DNA from: Lactiplantibacillus daoliensis
Lineage (GTDB): Bacteria > Bacillota > Bacilli > Lactobacillales > Lactobacillaceae
Direction: 5' to 3'
Length of the DNA stretch: 64,000 bases
Assembly (NCBI RefSeq): GCF_005405005.1
Contig: NZ_BJDH01000010.1
Span: forward strand, 62,001 to 126,000
This document shows, in pieces, positions 42,999 through 51,540 of this stretch. Position 1 is the stretch's first letter. Every line of letters begins with the position of its first letter. A model generated the notes under the pieces. That model made no database searches, was not told where the DNA came from, and was given only the letters and a program-made list of their open reading frames with translations. The translations under genes were made by a program, and so were the position numbers.

Positions 42999-45278
42999 TT
43001 AAGCTTTAGTAGCAGCCGTGACTTGATCTTTTAAAATCACGTCTTCCCCGTTCAATTCAATCGTTAAGGCATCGCCACTGACTAATTCAACAGTCGTCTG
43101 AGTTTGATCCACATCGACCTTCAACAACCGACCTCGGAAGTTAATATGGAATTGGTAGTGTGACCATTCCTTTGGCGCAAATGGTGCAAAGGATAATTTA
43201 CCATCTCGCACCCGCATGCCAGCAAAGCCTTGAACAATTGCCAACCACGACCCAGTCATTGAGGTAATATGCAACCCGTCAACCGTGTCATTGTTGTAGT
43301 TATCCAAATCTAACCGGGCGGTCCGTTGATACATTTCAACTGCTTTTTCCTCATAATGGAGATCAGCAGCCAAAATTGCGTGAACAGCGGGAGACAAACT
43401 TGATTCATGAACCGTTAATGGTTCGTAGAAATCAAAGTTAGCCTTCTTTTGCGCTGTCGTAAAGTGATCCATAAAATAGTAAATGCCTTGTAAAACATCC
43501 GCTTGTTTGATGTATGGTGACCGTAAGATGTGATCCCATGACCAGTGTTGATTGATGGGCCGTTGATCAGCTGGAATTGATGAAGCTGGTTTCAAATCTT
43601 TATCCAAGAACGTATCATTTTGAACAAAAATGCCTAAGTCATCATCATGTGGGAAGTACATCCGGTCAACAATATCTTGCCATTTTGCTAATTCGTCGGC
43701 ACTCACGTTTAATGCGTCGCGTTTGGCATCAGCAACCTTTTTCAAGCTGGCTAACGTGTATTGCAACGTCCAGCGTGCCAAGAAGTTGGTGTACCAATTA
43801 TTGTTAACGTTGTTTTCGTATTCATTAGGTCCAGTAACGCCGTGGATCATGTACTGCTGTTTACGTTCGGAGAAGTGTACTCGATCAGCCCAGAACCGTG
43901 AAATGGCAGTCAAGACATCGATTCCTTTTTCCTTCAAGTAAGTTTCATCACCGGTGTAACGGGTGTAGTTATAGATGGCATAAGCGATTGAACCATTCCG
44001 ATGAATTTCTTCAAAGGTAATTTCCCATTCGTTATGACATTCAATCCCGTTAAAGGTGACCATCGGGAAGAGTGCCCCATCGAGGCCTTGCATCTTCGCA
44101 TTGTGGAACGCACCGTCTAATTGATTGTAACGGTATTCCAACAAGTTTTCAGTCACTTTTGGCTTAGCTAACGACAGATAGAACGGTACTCCGAAGGCTT
44201 CGGTATCCCAATAAGTGGCGCCACCGTACTTTTCACCCGTGAACCCTTTTGGTCCAAGATTCAAGCGCTTGTCTTCACCGTAGTAAGTGGAGAATAATTG
44301 GAATAGGTTAAAACGAATCCCTTGTTGTGCCGCATCGTCACCTTCAATAGCAACATCCGCTAGTTCCCAACGTTTTGCCCAAACTGCTACATGCGCTTTC
44401 AGCAATTCTTCGTAAGTCTGCGCATGAACCGCTTCAGCCAATTTGGCCATGCCAGTACGTAATGCCGACATGTCTGAGTAGTCCCGGGAAGTCACGACGA
44501 CCACCCGTTTTTCAAAATTCTTAGTTTCATCAGGCGCCAAAGTTCCACGGAAAATGTTTGTGACGGCTTTTTCCGTATCAGGTGCAGCTGAACCTCTAAA
44601 ATCAGTCAAGTGCATCATTTGCATGCCTAAGGTGAACCGTGGTGTTCCAAAATCATTCGGCTTGGTTTGTGCAACCATGCTGCCACCAGTGACCGCATGA
44701 CTCTTGTCAAGCACTTGCCAGAATTGTTCGTCGTAGTTGGCATCTTCATTGAAGACATCCGCATCAATCTGTGAAATGAAGCCGATTTGGACGGGCTCAT
44801 CACTCAAATTATGCACACTATAATGGACATCGAACAATTCCTTCTGAGCAACACTCACGAAGCGATCAATTTGGAATTGCACTCGTTTTTCACCTTTGGT
44901 CACGATAAATGACCGGCGTAAGACACCTGTGTGCATATCCAAATCAATCATAAAGTCGCTGATTTCGTCTTTTGCCAAGTCAACTTGATCGCCATCAATC
45001 GTTAAATTGACTTTGACAAAATTGACCGCATTGATCACTTTACCGAAATAGTCTGGGTAGCCATTCTTCCACCAGCCGACCCGAGTCTTATCTGGATACC
45101 AGACTCCGCCGATGTAGATGCCTTTCAAGGTGTCATTGGAATAATGTTCCTCAAACATCCCACGCATCCCCATATAGCCATTCCCGATACTGGTCATACT
45201 TTCTTGTAACCGTTTATCCGTTGGCACTAATTCATGACTAATCACGTGCCACGGATCGACCTCAAAAATACGTTTCAT
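42999..45278 (-). CDS. Maltose phosphorylase (GH65)
   Basis: This 759-residue enzyme converts maltose and phosphate into glucose and beta-glucose-1-phosphate. Features: N-terminal beta-sandwich (1-270), the (alpha/alpha)6 barrel with WDTEAFGVPFYL, FNGIECHNEWEITFEEIHRNGS, and the acid Glu in GVTGPNEYENNVNNNW, then the phosphate site TVHESSLSPAVHAIL, and a C-terminal jelly roll. The order matches maltose rather than trehalose or kojibiose phosphorylase by context only. SD TAGGAGG before ATG. It ends the malE-F-G-msmK operon. beta-Phosphoglucomutase, its usual partner, is not in this window. Confidence 0.92.
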   Translation of the reverse strand: MKRIFEVDPWHVISHELVPTDKRLQESMTSIGNGYMGMRGMFEEHYSNDTLKGIYIGGVWYPDKTRVGWWKNGYPDYFGKVINAVNFVKVNLTIDGDQVDLAKDEISDFMIDLDMHTGVLRRSFIVTKGEKRVQFQIDRFVSVAQKELFDVHYSVHNLSDEPVQIGFISQIDADVFNEDANYDEQFWQVLDKSHAVTGGSMVAQTKPNDFGTPRFTLGMQMMHLTDFRGSAAPDTEKAVTNIFRGTLAPDETKNFEKRVVVVTSRDYSDMSALRTGMAKLAEAVHAQTYEELLKAHVAVWAKRWELADVAIEGDDAAQQGIRFNLFQLFSTYYGEDKRLNLGPKGFTGEKYGGATYWDTEAFGVPFYLSLAKPKVTENLLEYRYNQLDGAFHNAKMQGLDGALFPMVTFNGIECHNEWEITFEEIHRNGSIAYAIYNYTRYTGDETYLKEKGIDVLTAISRFWADRVHFSERKQQYMIHGVTGPNEYENNVNNNWYTNFLARWTLQYTLASLKKVADAKRDALNVSADELAKWQDIVDRMYFPHDDDLGIFVQNDTFLDKDLKPASSIPADQRPINQHWSWDHILRSPYIKQADVLQGIYYFMDHFTTAQKKANFDFYEPLTVHESSLSPAVHAILAADLHYEEKAVEMYQRTARLDLDNYNNDTVDGLHITSMTGSWLAIVQGFAGMRVRDGKLSFAPFAPKEWSHYQFHINFRGRLLKVDVDQTQTTVELVSGDALTIELNGEDVILKDQVTAATKA

Positions 45279-45307
45279 CTTGATACGTCCTCCTAAATAA
45301 TTGCGAT

Positions 45308-45349
45308 AGAAAGGGAGTCTGTGACAATAATGTCTCCAGACTCCCTTCT
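45308..45349 (-). other. Intercistronic hairpin between msmK and maltose phosphorylase
   Basis: AGAAGGGAGTCT pairs with AGACTCCCTTTCT on the minus strand without a T-run. It is likely an RNA processing or stability element rather than a full terminator. Confidence 0.5.
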
Positions 45350-45382
45350 AAATCCATCTAACGCGACCGTGTTAACGACTCA

Positions 45383-46486
45383 TTATTCAATCGTTAATTC
45401 AGTTTCGTCATCGAAGAAATGGGCTTTACTCATTTCAAACGCCATTTCGACTTCTTCGCCTGGTTTATGATAATCACGTGCATTAACTTGGGCTACGAAT
45501 TCAGTTTCACCGGTACGTGAATAGAGCATTGAATCAGTACCTAAGAATTCTGAAACTTCAACTTTAGCACTAACAACCGCATCAGGCATCGCTTCTAAGG
45601 CTACTTGTTCGGTATGAATATCTTCAGGACGAATCCCGACTGTCAATTTCTTACCATCGTAACCTTTTTCACGTAAGACCTTTAACCGACCTTCAGGAAC
45701 CGCAACATCCAAGCCACGACCATTAGAAACACGACCATTCTTCAATTCAGCATCAAAGAAGTTCATTGAAGGTGATCCCATGAACCCAGCCACGAATTTG
45801 TTGGTTGGCTTATTGTAAAGTTCATCTGGTGTTCCGACTTGTTGAATCTTACCATCGTTCATGATAACAATTCGATCGGCCATCGTCATCGCTTCAACTT
45901 GATCATGGGTCACATAAATCATGTTTGTTTGTAACCGTTGATGTAATTGGGCAATCTGTGTCCGCATATCAACCCGCAACTTAGCATCCAAGTTTGAGAG
46001 GGGTTCATCAAGTAAGAACAACTTCGCATCTCGAACGATTGCTCGTCCTAAAGCGACACGTTGCCGTTGCCCACCAGATAATGCAGCTGGTTTCCGTTGT
46101 AGAAAATCAGTCAACCCTAAAATTTCAGCGGCATTATCAACCCGTTTTTTGATTTCGTCTTTTGGCATTTTCTTAATTGAAAGTCCAAAACCCATGTTGT
46201 CAAAAACGGTCATGTTTGGATATAGTGCGTAGTTTTGGAAAACCATCGCAATATCCCGATCCTTAGGTGCCAAGTCATTAATGACCTTGCCATCCATCAC
46301 TAAATCACCCTTGGAAATATCTTCCAAGCCGGCAATCATCCGTAACGTGGTTGATTTACCACAACCAGAAGGACCGACAAAAACAATAAATTCTTTATCT
46401 TTAATATCTAGATTAAAGTCACTTACGGAATAGCTATCATTACCATCGTATTCCTTATAAATATGCTTTAAATTAATTTCAACCAT
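45383..46486 (-). CDS. msmK: Maltose/multiple-sugar ABC transporter ATPase (MsmK/MalK-like)
   Basis: This 367-residue ATPase has Walker A GPSGCGKST, Q-loop MVFQNYALYPNMTV, signature LSGGQRQRVALGRAI, Walker B LFLLDEPLSNLD, switch VTHDQVEAM, then a C-terminal OB-fold regulatory region (TVGIRPEDIH). Typical CUT1 sugar importer ATPase; in Gram-positives such a subunit often serves several importers. Fifth gene of the operon; 70 bases separate it from malG. Confidence 0.92.
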   Translation of the reverse strand: MVEINLKHIYKEYDGNDSYSVSDFNLDIKDKEFIVFVGPSGCGKSTTLRMIAGLEDISKGDLVMDGKVINDLAPKDRDIAMVFQNYALYPNMTVFDNMGFGLSIKKMPKDEIKKRVDNAAEILGLTDFLQRKPAALSGGQRQRVALGRAIVRDAKLFLLDEPLSNLDAKLRVDMRTQIAQLHQRLQTNMIYVTHDQVEAMTMADRIVIMNDGKIQQVGTPDELYNKPTNKFVAGFMGSPSMNFFDAELKNGRVSNGRGLDVAVPEGRLKVLREKGYDGKKLTVGIRPEDIHTEQVALEAMPDAVVSAKVEVSEFLGTDSMLYSRTGETEFVAQVNARDYHKPGEEVEMAFEMSKAHFFDDETELTIE

Positions 46487-46555
46487 CTTAACTGTCTCCC
46501 CTTACTCCGATTTCACCAATCGCATCAATGCTTAATATGAATACAGTTACACTAA

Positions 46556-47434
46556 CTATTTAACTGACCCACTTGTTACCCCAGCAATAATGTATTTCTG
46601 GAAGAAGACATACATAATTAAGACCGGCAGTAAAACTAAGACGTATGAAGCAAAGGCTAAGTTGTATTGCGTTGAGAATTGACCTTGGAACACATATTGT
46701 GCCAACTGTAACGTTTGTTGATCTGGATTGCTCAACAGAACCAATGGCATTAAGAAGTCATTCCAAGTCCACATAAATGACAAGATAGCAACTGTGGCAT
46801 GCATTGGCTTCATTAGTGGGAAGATCACCTTAAAGAATATCTGCATTGGCTTAGCGCCGTCCATTTCAGCGGCTTCTTCAAGCGCTGTTGGAATTTCCTT
46901 AACAAATCCTGAATAGAGGAAGATGTTTTGTGGTAACCCAAAGACAATATATAGGAATGTAATCCCAATAATATTATCCATATGGAAAGCACTGACTTCT
47001 TTAACTAACGGTAACATGATGACATTGAACGGAATAAACATCGCACTGATGAAGTAGTAATACATCATATTAAAGAATTTGTTCTTTAAGCGATACCGCG
47101 TAATGACATAAGCCGCCATTGAGTTTGTGAAGATCGTAAAGATGACATTAACAACCGTAATAAACAATGTGTTCAAGAACATCTTGGGAAAGTTTGTCAT
47201 TTGCCAAGCGTTCTTAAAGTTTTCCCAATGGATTTGCTTAGGCAATGATAAGACGTTGCTCATTTGACTCGGATCTTTTAACGCAATCACAATCGTGATA
47301 TAAAGCGGTCCTAAGATTGCAAAAATTGCAAGCACCATCATGACACTAGTCAGTGTCCAGTTTACTTTTTTCTTACGCTTCTTGGACTTACGTGGAGCCG
47401 GCGTATTATTATTCAAATCTGCATTAGCTTGCAT
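46556..47434 (-). CDS. malG: Maltodextrin ABC transporter permease MalG-like
   Basis: This 292-residue CUT1 permease has six helices, a basic cytosolic N-terminus, and the EAA loop EEAAEMDGAKPMQIFFKVIFPLMKP, which docks on the ATPase. Its start overlaps the malF stop region (47434), so the two permeases are coupled. It forms the heterodimeric channel with MalF. Confidence 0.92.
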   Translation of the reverse strand: MQANADLNNNTPAPRKSKKRKKKVNWTLTSVMMVLAIFAILGPLYITIVIALKDPSQMSNVLSLPKQIHWENFKNAWQMTNFPKMFLNTLFITVVNVIFTIFTNSMAAYVITRYRLKNKFFNMMYYYFISAMFIPFNVIMLPLVKEVSAFHMDNIIGITFLYIVFGLPQNIFLYSGFVKEIPTALEEAAEMDGAKPMQIFFKVIFPLMKPMHATVAILSFMWTWNDFLMPLVLLSNPDQQTLQLAQYVFQGQFSTQYNLAFASYVLVLLPVLIMYVFFQKYIIAGVTSGSVK

Positions 47435-48333
47435 TATCCCAACCGCTCCTCTCGTTTATTCAAAACTCTCAACTGAATGAGTGAGATTGTAAGTACAACA
47501 ATGAACAGTACCACGGCGTTCGCAGATTGAACTGCGAATTGTGAGCCTTGGAAACCTTGCGTATAAATTTCAACTGAAATTGACGTTGTACTATTACCTG
47601 GGCCACCATTAGTCATCGCCATGATTTGGTCGAAGACCATGAGGTAACCTTTAACTGATAAGACTAAATTAATCGTGAAGAACGGTGCAATCAATGGGAA
47701 TGTCAAACGCATGAATTTTTGCCATGGGTTGACACCATCTAAGGCCGCAGCTTCATAAATTTCTGGATCAACTGACTGAAGTCCAGCCAGGTAAATCAAG
47801 GTATTAAACGCTAATCCTTGCCAAATGGTCATGATTAAAATTCCAACCCAAGCATGCGTTGTCCCTAAGATGTTACTGGACATAAAGCCCCAGTGTAGCG
47901 CCCGGCCTAAGCTTGGTAACATGTTACCAAAGATAAACTTAAACACGAACCCAACAATCAATGACCCTAGCATGTATGGTAAGAAATAAATTGCCTTCAA
48001 GAAATTTTGATACTTGATTTTACCATTCAAGCCAACGGCAATCGCCAAAGCAATTGCATTAACTAAAATTGTGGCAAACAAGGCAAATTTAAACGTAAAC
48101 CAATAAGCATGCGTAATATTACTGTTACCGAACATATACAGATAGTTCTTTAGACCGACAAACTTCCAAGTGCCATACCCGCTCCAGTCAGTGAAGCTGT
48201 AAAATACCCCGCGTAAAAACGGAATGGTATGAAAAATGAAGAATAGGATCCCAATTGGAACCACCATCATATAATATGCAAATGGTATCTTTTTCCCCTT
48301 ACGTTTGGGTTTTCTCTTAATCGTCTCTTGCAT
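47434..48333 (-). CDS. malF: Maltodextrin ABC transporter permease MalF-like
   Basis: This 299-residue CUT1 permease has six helices, a basic N-terminus (KRKPKRKGKKIPF) and EAA loop EAAALDGVNPWQKFMRLTFPLI. It lacks the large extracellular loop of E. coli MalF, as is usual in Firmicutes. 14 bases after malE. Confidence 0.92.
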   Translation of the reverse strand: MQETIKRKPKRKGKKIPFAYYMMVVPIGILFFIFHTIPFLRGVFYSFTDWSGYGTWKFVGLKNYLYMFGNSNITHAYWFTFKFALFATILVNAIALAIAVGLNGKIKYQNFLKAIYFLPYMLGSLIVGFVFKFIFGNMLPSLGRALHWGFMSSNILGTTHAWVGILIMTIWQGLAFNTLIYLAGLQSVDPEIYEAAALDGVNPWQKFMRLTFPLIAPFFTINLVLSVKGYLMVFDQIMAMTNGGPGNSTTSISVEIYTQGFQGSQFAVQSANAVVLFIVVLTISLIQLRVLNKREERLG

Positions 48334-48347
48334 TAGTTATCGATCCT

Positions 48348-49604
48348 TTACTTTACATTGGCAGACTTAAAGGCAGAATCAGCTTTCTTCAAACTCTTAG
48401 TGATATTAGTGGCATCACTCATACCCTTAGTTTGGTTAACACCAGTTTGAGTTAAGACTTGAGTCATATCGAAACCATCTGGATAGTAGTGGTCTGGGTA
48501 GTTGACAACATCACCCTTAGCTAAATCTGCTGAAATGCCTTTAAGGGAAGCAGCATTCTGGTCGATACCCTTAATTGCTGAGAATGAGAATTGTTCTTTA
48601 TTGTAAAGTTTGGCATTCTTGTCAGTCATCATGAATTTAACAAACTTCATGGCAGCTGCTTTATTCTTAGAATTCTTAGAAACAGCTAAAGCAACGTCAA
48701 TCCCTGAAGTAACTTTGTTCTTGCTGGCATCGTTGTTAACTGGCAACTTGAACATATCTAAATCAACATCTTTTTTGCTGGTCTTAGCTTGTGGAATGAC
48801 AAAGTTACCATTGATCATCATGGCTGCTTTACCTTCAGCTAAAGCCTTGGTCCCATCGTTATAAGTGGTCCCCATGTAATCTTTTTGAGCATACTTAGAA
48901 ATTTCAAGATACTTCGTCATAACTGGTTTATAAGTTGAGGCAAAGGTGGTCTTGTTATTCTTACGTTCTTTGATCCATGAACTACCAACCATGTTCGATG
49001 AAAGTTGGTTAAAGACGCCCATGGTGGTCCAACTGTCTTGGAATGGCAATTCAAATGGCGTAATGCCTTTAGCCTTCAAGGTCTTGGCATCGGCAATTAA
49101 TTCATCCCAAGTCGTTGGTGTCTTAGTAATGCCAGCCTTTTTGAATAAGGCCTTGTTATAAACAATACCAGAAGCATTGGTTGCATATGGAACCGCATCC
49201 AATTTGCCGCCTTTAGAGATTGAAGTAATCATCTTTTGGTATTGTGGCATGGTGTTCTTCGTGAATGATTCCTTGCTCATGTCAACTAAGACACCAGCTT
49301 TTTGGATTTGTTGATAGTTAACATCCCCACCAACAGCCATCACATCAGGAATTGAGTTTTTAGCCAAATCTGACTTCAAAACTGTCCCGGCATTACTTGG
49401 TGATGATAATTGAACTTTGATATCTGGATTTTTCTTTTCAAATGATGCAATCATCTTTTTGTAAGTTGGTGCATTTTCAGTCTTCGTTGAGAAAAATTGT
49501 AAAGTTGTTTTCTTTGAAGAGCTGCTGTTTCCACAGGCGGTTGTTACTAGTGATAAAGCAATTAAACTAGCTGAAACTGCGAGTAACTTAGTTCCTTTTT
49601 TCAT
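48348..49604 (-). CDS. malE: Maltodextrin-binding lipoprotein MalE-like
   Basis: This 418-residue family 1 solute-binding protein has a signal peptide with lipobox VTTAC (Cys about 24), a short Ser/Lys linker, and the sugar-binding fold with NAGTVLKSDLAKNSIPDVMAV, AVPYATNASGIVYNKALFKKAG and EGKAAMMINGNFV. It binds maltose or maltodextrins outside and feeds MalFG. 18 bases after the alpha-glucosidase gene. The maltose assignment rests on neighbours. Confidence 0.9.
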   Translation of the reverse strand: MKKGTKLLAVSASLIALSLVTTACGNSSSSKKTTLQFFSTKTENAPTYKKMIASFEKKNPDIKVQLSSPSNAGTVLKSDLAKNSIPDVMAVGGDVNYQQIQKAGVLVDMSKESFTKNTMPQYQKMITSISKGGKLDAVPYATNASGIVYNKALFKKAGITKTPTTWDELIADAKTLKAKGITPFELPFQDSWTTMGVFNQLSSNMVGSSWIKERKNNKTTFASTYKPVMTKYLEISKYAQKDYMGTTYNDGTKALAEGKAAMMINGNFVIPQAKTSKKDVDLDMFKLPVNNDASKNKVTSGIDVALAVSKNSKNKAAAMKFVKFMMTDKNAKLYNKEQFSFSAIKGIDQNAASLKGISADLAKGDVVNYPDHYYPDGFDMTQVLTQTGVNQTKGMSDATNITKSLKKADSAFKSANVK

Positions 49605-49622
49605 GTTTATTTCCCCTTTTTT

Positions 49623-51320
49623 TTACCCGATAATCGAGCTATAAACTTTGGCTTCAAACGGACGTAGCTCACTGCCACGGTCGTCATCGTAATTACTGAT
49701 TAATAAATTGCTATTACTATCTGGTGTAACTTCTGTTTGAATGATTTGATCAGTGTAATTAGCGACGACTAATAATGACTGTTGCGCATTTGTTCGTGTG
49801 TAAGCATAAACGCTTTCATTTTGTTCAGTCCCCGGAACTTGTTCATAGCGGCCATCCGTGATGACATCTAGCGTATGACGTAAACGAATTAATTCTTTAT
49901 AGAAAGCGAGTACTGAATGATCATCATTCAATTCGGCTGCAGCATTAATTTCCTTATAATTAGGATTAGCGGCCAGCCATGGTTCATGATCGCTGAACCC
50001 ACCATTGGCTTCAGTCGACCACTGCATTGGTGTCCGGGCATTATCCCGTGAATGGAATCGCAAGTATGCTAGCATCGTGTCCCCGTCAACTAGCTGCTCG
50101 TCATCGACCAATTCATGATAGGCATTGATAGATTCCAAATCACGATAATCACTTAATGAGTTGAAATTGGCGTTGGTCATCCCAAGTTCTTCACCTTCGT
50201 AAATGTATGGGGTCCCTTGCAACATATGCAAGACTAACGCCAACATCTTGGCAGAACGAACTCGGTAAGCTTCACTGTCGTCCCCAAATCTGGAAACGGC
50301 TCGTGGTTGATCATGATTATTCCAATATAATGAGTTCCAAGCCTTACCGTAGAGACCCACTTGCCATTTAGTTAAGTTATTCTTTAAGTCAACCAAATTT
50401 GTTTTACGTGAATCCCACTTACCTAGTGCTGGATTGGTGTTTGAATCCAGTCCCATATGTTCAAATTGAAAGACCATATTCAACTCATCATTATTCAGAT
50501 TAGAATATTTCAAGGCATTTTCAATATCCACCCCAGGCGTTTCACCAACAGTAATCAAATCATGTTTTTTCATGACCTGTTGATTCATTTCCTTGAGGTA
50601 TTCATGGACATGCGGACCGTTAGAAACTAATCCCGAATTTCCATACATGGCGCCTTCAGACTTAGGACCATCTGGTAAGCCAGCTGGTTTGGAAATTAAA
50701 CTAATAACATCCATTCTAAAGCCATCAACACCACGGTCAGACCACCAGTTCATCATGTCATAGACTGACTGGCGCATCTCCGAATTTTCCCAGTTTAAAT
50801 CTGGCTGTTCGGGTGCAAACAAATGCAAGTAATATTGTTTCGTGGCCTCATCGTATGTCCAAGCTGGGCCGGAAAATGCTGCGCCCCAGTTGTTAGGTGC
50901 ATGACCATCGACTGGATCGCGCCAGATATAATAATCACGATGCGCATTTTCGGTCGACTTTCGACTTTCAACAAACCAATTATGTTGATCCGAAGTATGA
51001 TTAACAACCAAGTCCATCATAATCTTCAGCCCGAGTTGGTGTGCTTTGGCCAACAGTCTTTCAAAATCAGCCATCGACCCTAATTCAGGATTAATTGCTT
51101 GATAATCACTAATATCATAGCCATTATCAACACCTGGTGAAGCATAAACCGGGTTTAACCAAATGACATCAACGCCAAGATCTTTAATATAATCCAAGCG
51201 ACTGGTAATCCCATTTAAATCTCCCATACCATCATGGTTACTATCTTGAAAACTACGTGGATATACTTGATACACAACGGACTTTTGCCACCATTGTGCC
51301 TTTGAATCCCGTTCACCCAT
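49623..51320 (-). CDS. GH13 alpha-glucosidase heading the maltose operon
   Basis: This 565-residue oligo-glucosidase has VVYQVYPRSFQDSNHDGMGDL, MDLVVNHTSDQHNWF, nucleophile Asp in DGFRMDVISLISK, acid Glu in TVGETPGVD and third Asp in YWNNHDQPRAV. Val after the nucleophile suggests alpha-1,6 activity, so it would clip isomaltose and panose ends of imported dextrins. Very similar to the 26.6-kb enzyme. SD GGAGG 7 bases before ATG. First gene of alpha-glucosidase-malE-F-G-msmK-phosphorylase. Confidence 0.92.
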   Translation of the reverse strand: MGERDSKAQWWQKSVVYQVYPRSFQDSNHDGMGDLNGITSRLDYIKDLGVDVIWLNPVYASPGVDNGYDISDYQAINPELGSMADFERLLAKAHQLGLKIMMDLVVNHTSDQHNWFVESRKSTENAHRDYYIWRDPVDGHAPNNWGAAFSGPAWTYDEATKQYYLHLFAPEQPDLNWENSEMRQSVYDMMNWWSDRGVDGFRMDVISLISKPAGLPDGPKSEGAMYGNSGLVSNGPHVHEYLKEMNQQVMKKHDLITVGETPGVDIENALKYSNLNNDELNMVFQFEHMGLDSNTNPALGKWDSRKTNLVDLKNNLTKWQVGLYGKAWNSLYWNNHDQPRAVSRFGDDSEAYRVRSAKMLALVLHMLQGTPYIYEGEELGMTNANFNSLSDYRDLESINAYHELVDDEQLVDGDTMLAYLRFHSRDNARTPMQWSTEANGGFSDHEPWLAANPNYKEINAAAELNDDHSVLAFYKELIRLRHTLDVITDGRYEQVPGTEQNESVYAYTRTNAQQSLLVVANYTDQIIQTEVTPDSNSNLLISNYDDDRGSELRPFEAKVYSSIIG

Positions 51321-51390
51321 TATTTCGCCTCCAAAAGTGATAAATACACAACCATTTAAAATGTCTATACAATTCTTTTTAAACGTTTAC

Positions 51391-51402
51391 GCAACCGTTT
51401 GC
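51391..51402. promoter_or_regulatory. MalR-type operator 1
   Basis: GCAACCGTTTGC, LacI-family site with central CG, about 40 bases downstream of the maltose promoter -10. Confidence 0.65.
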
Positions 51403-51440
51403 ACGTTGTTGCATAGTTAAAAGGAATCGCTTACATGTCT

Positions 51441-51468
51441 ATTATACGTAAGCGTATTCGTTTGTCAA
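51441..51468 (-). promoter_or_regulatory. Promoter of the maltose operon
   Basis: Minus strand -35 TTGACA (51463-51468), 16-bp spacer, -10 TATAAT (51441-51446). The spacer holds a cre-like GAATACGCTTACG. Confidence 0.75.
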
Positions 51469-51509
51469 TAGAATTAATATTCGCAATTAAATATATTTAT
51501 TTTTGGATT

Positions 51510-51529
51510 TTACGCAATCGGTTGCGTAA
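51510..51529. promoter_or_regulatory. MalR-type operator 2
   Basis: TTACGCAATCGGTTGCGTAA, a near-perfect palindrome with central CG, upstream of the -35 and 12 bases from the end of the GH31 gene. With operator 1, about 130 bases apart, it could allow looping. Confidence 0.7.
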
Positions 51530-51540
51530 CTATACCAATC

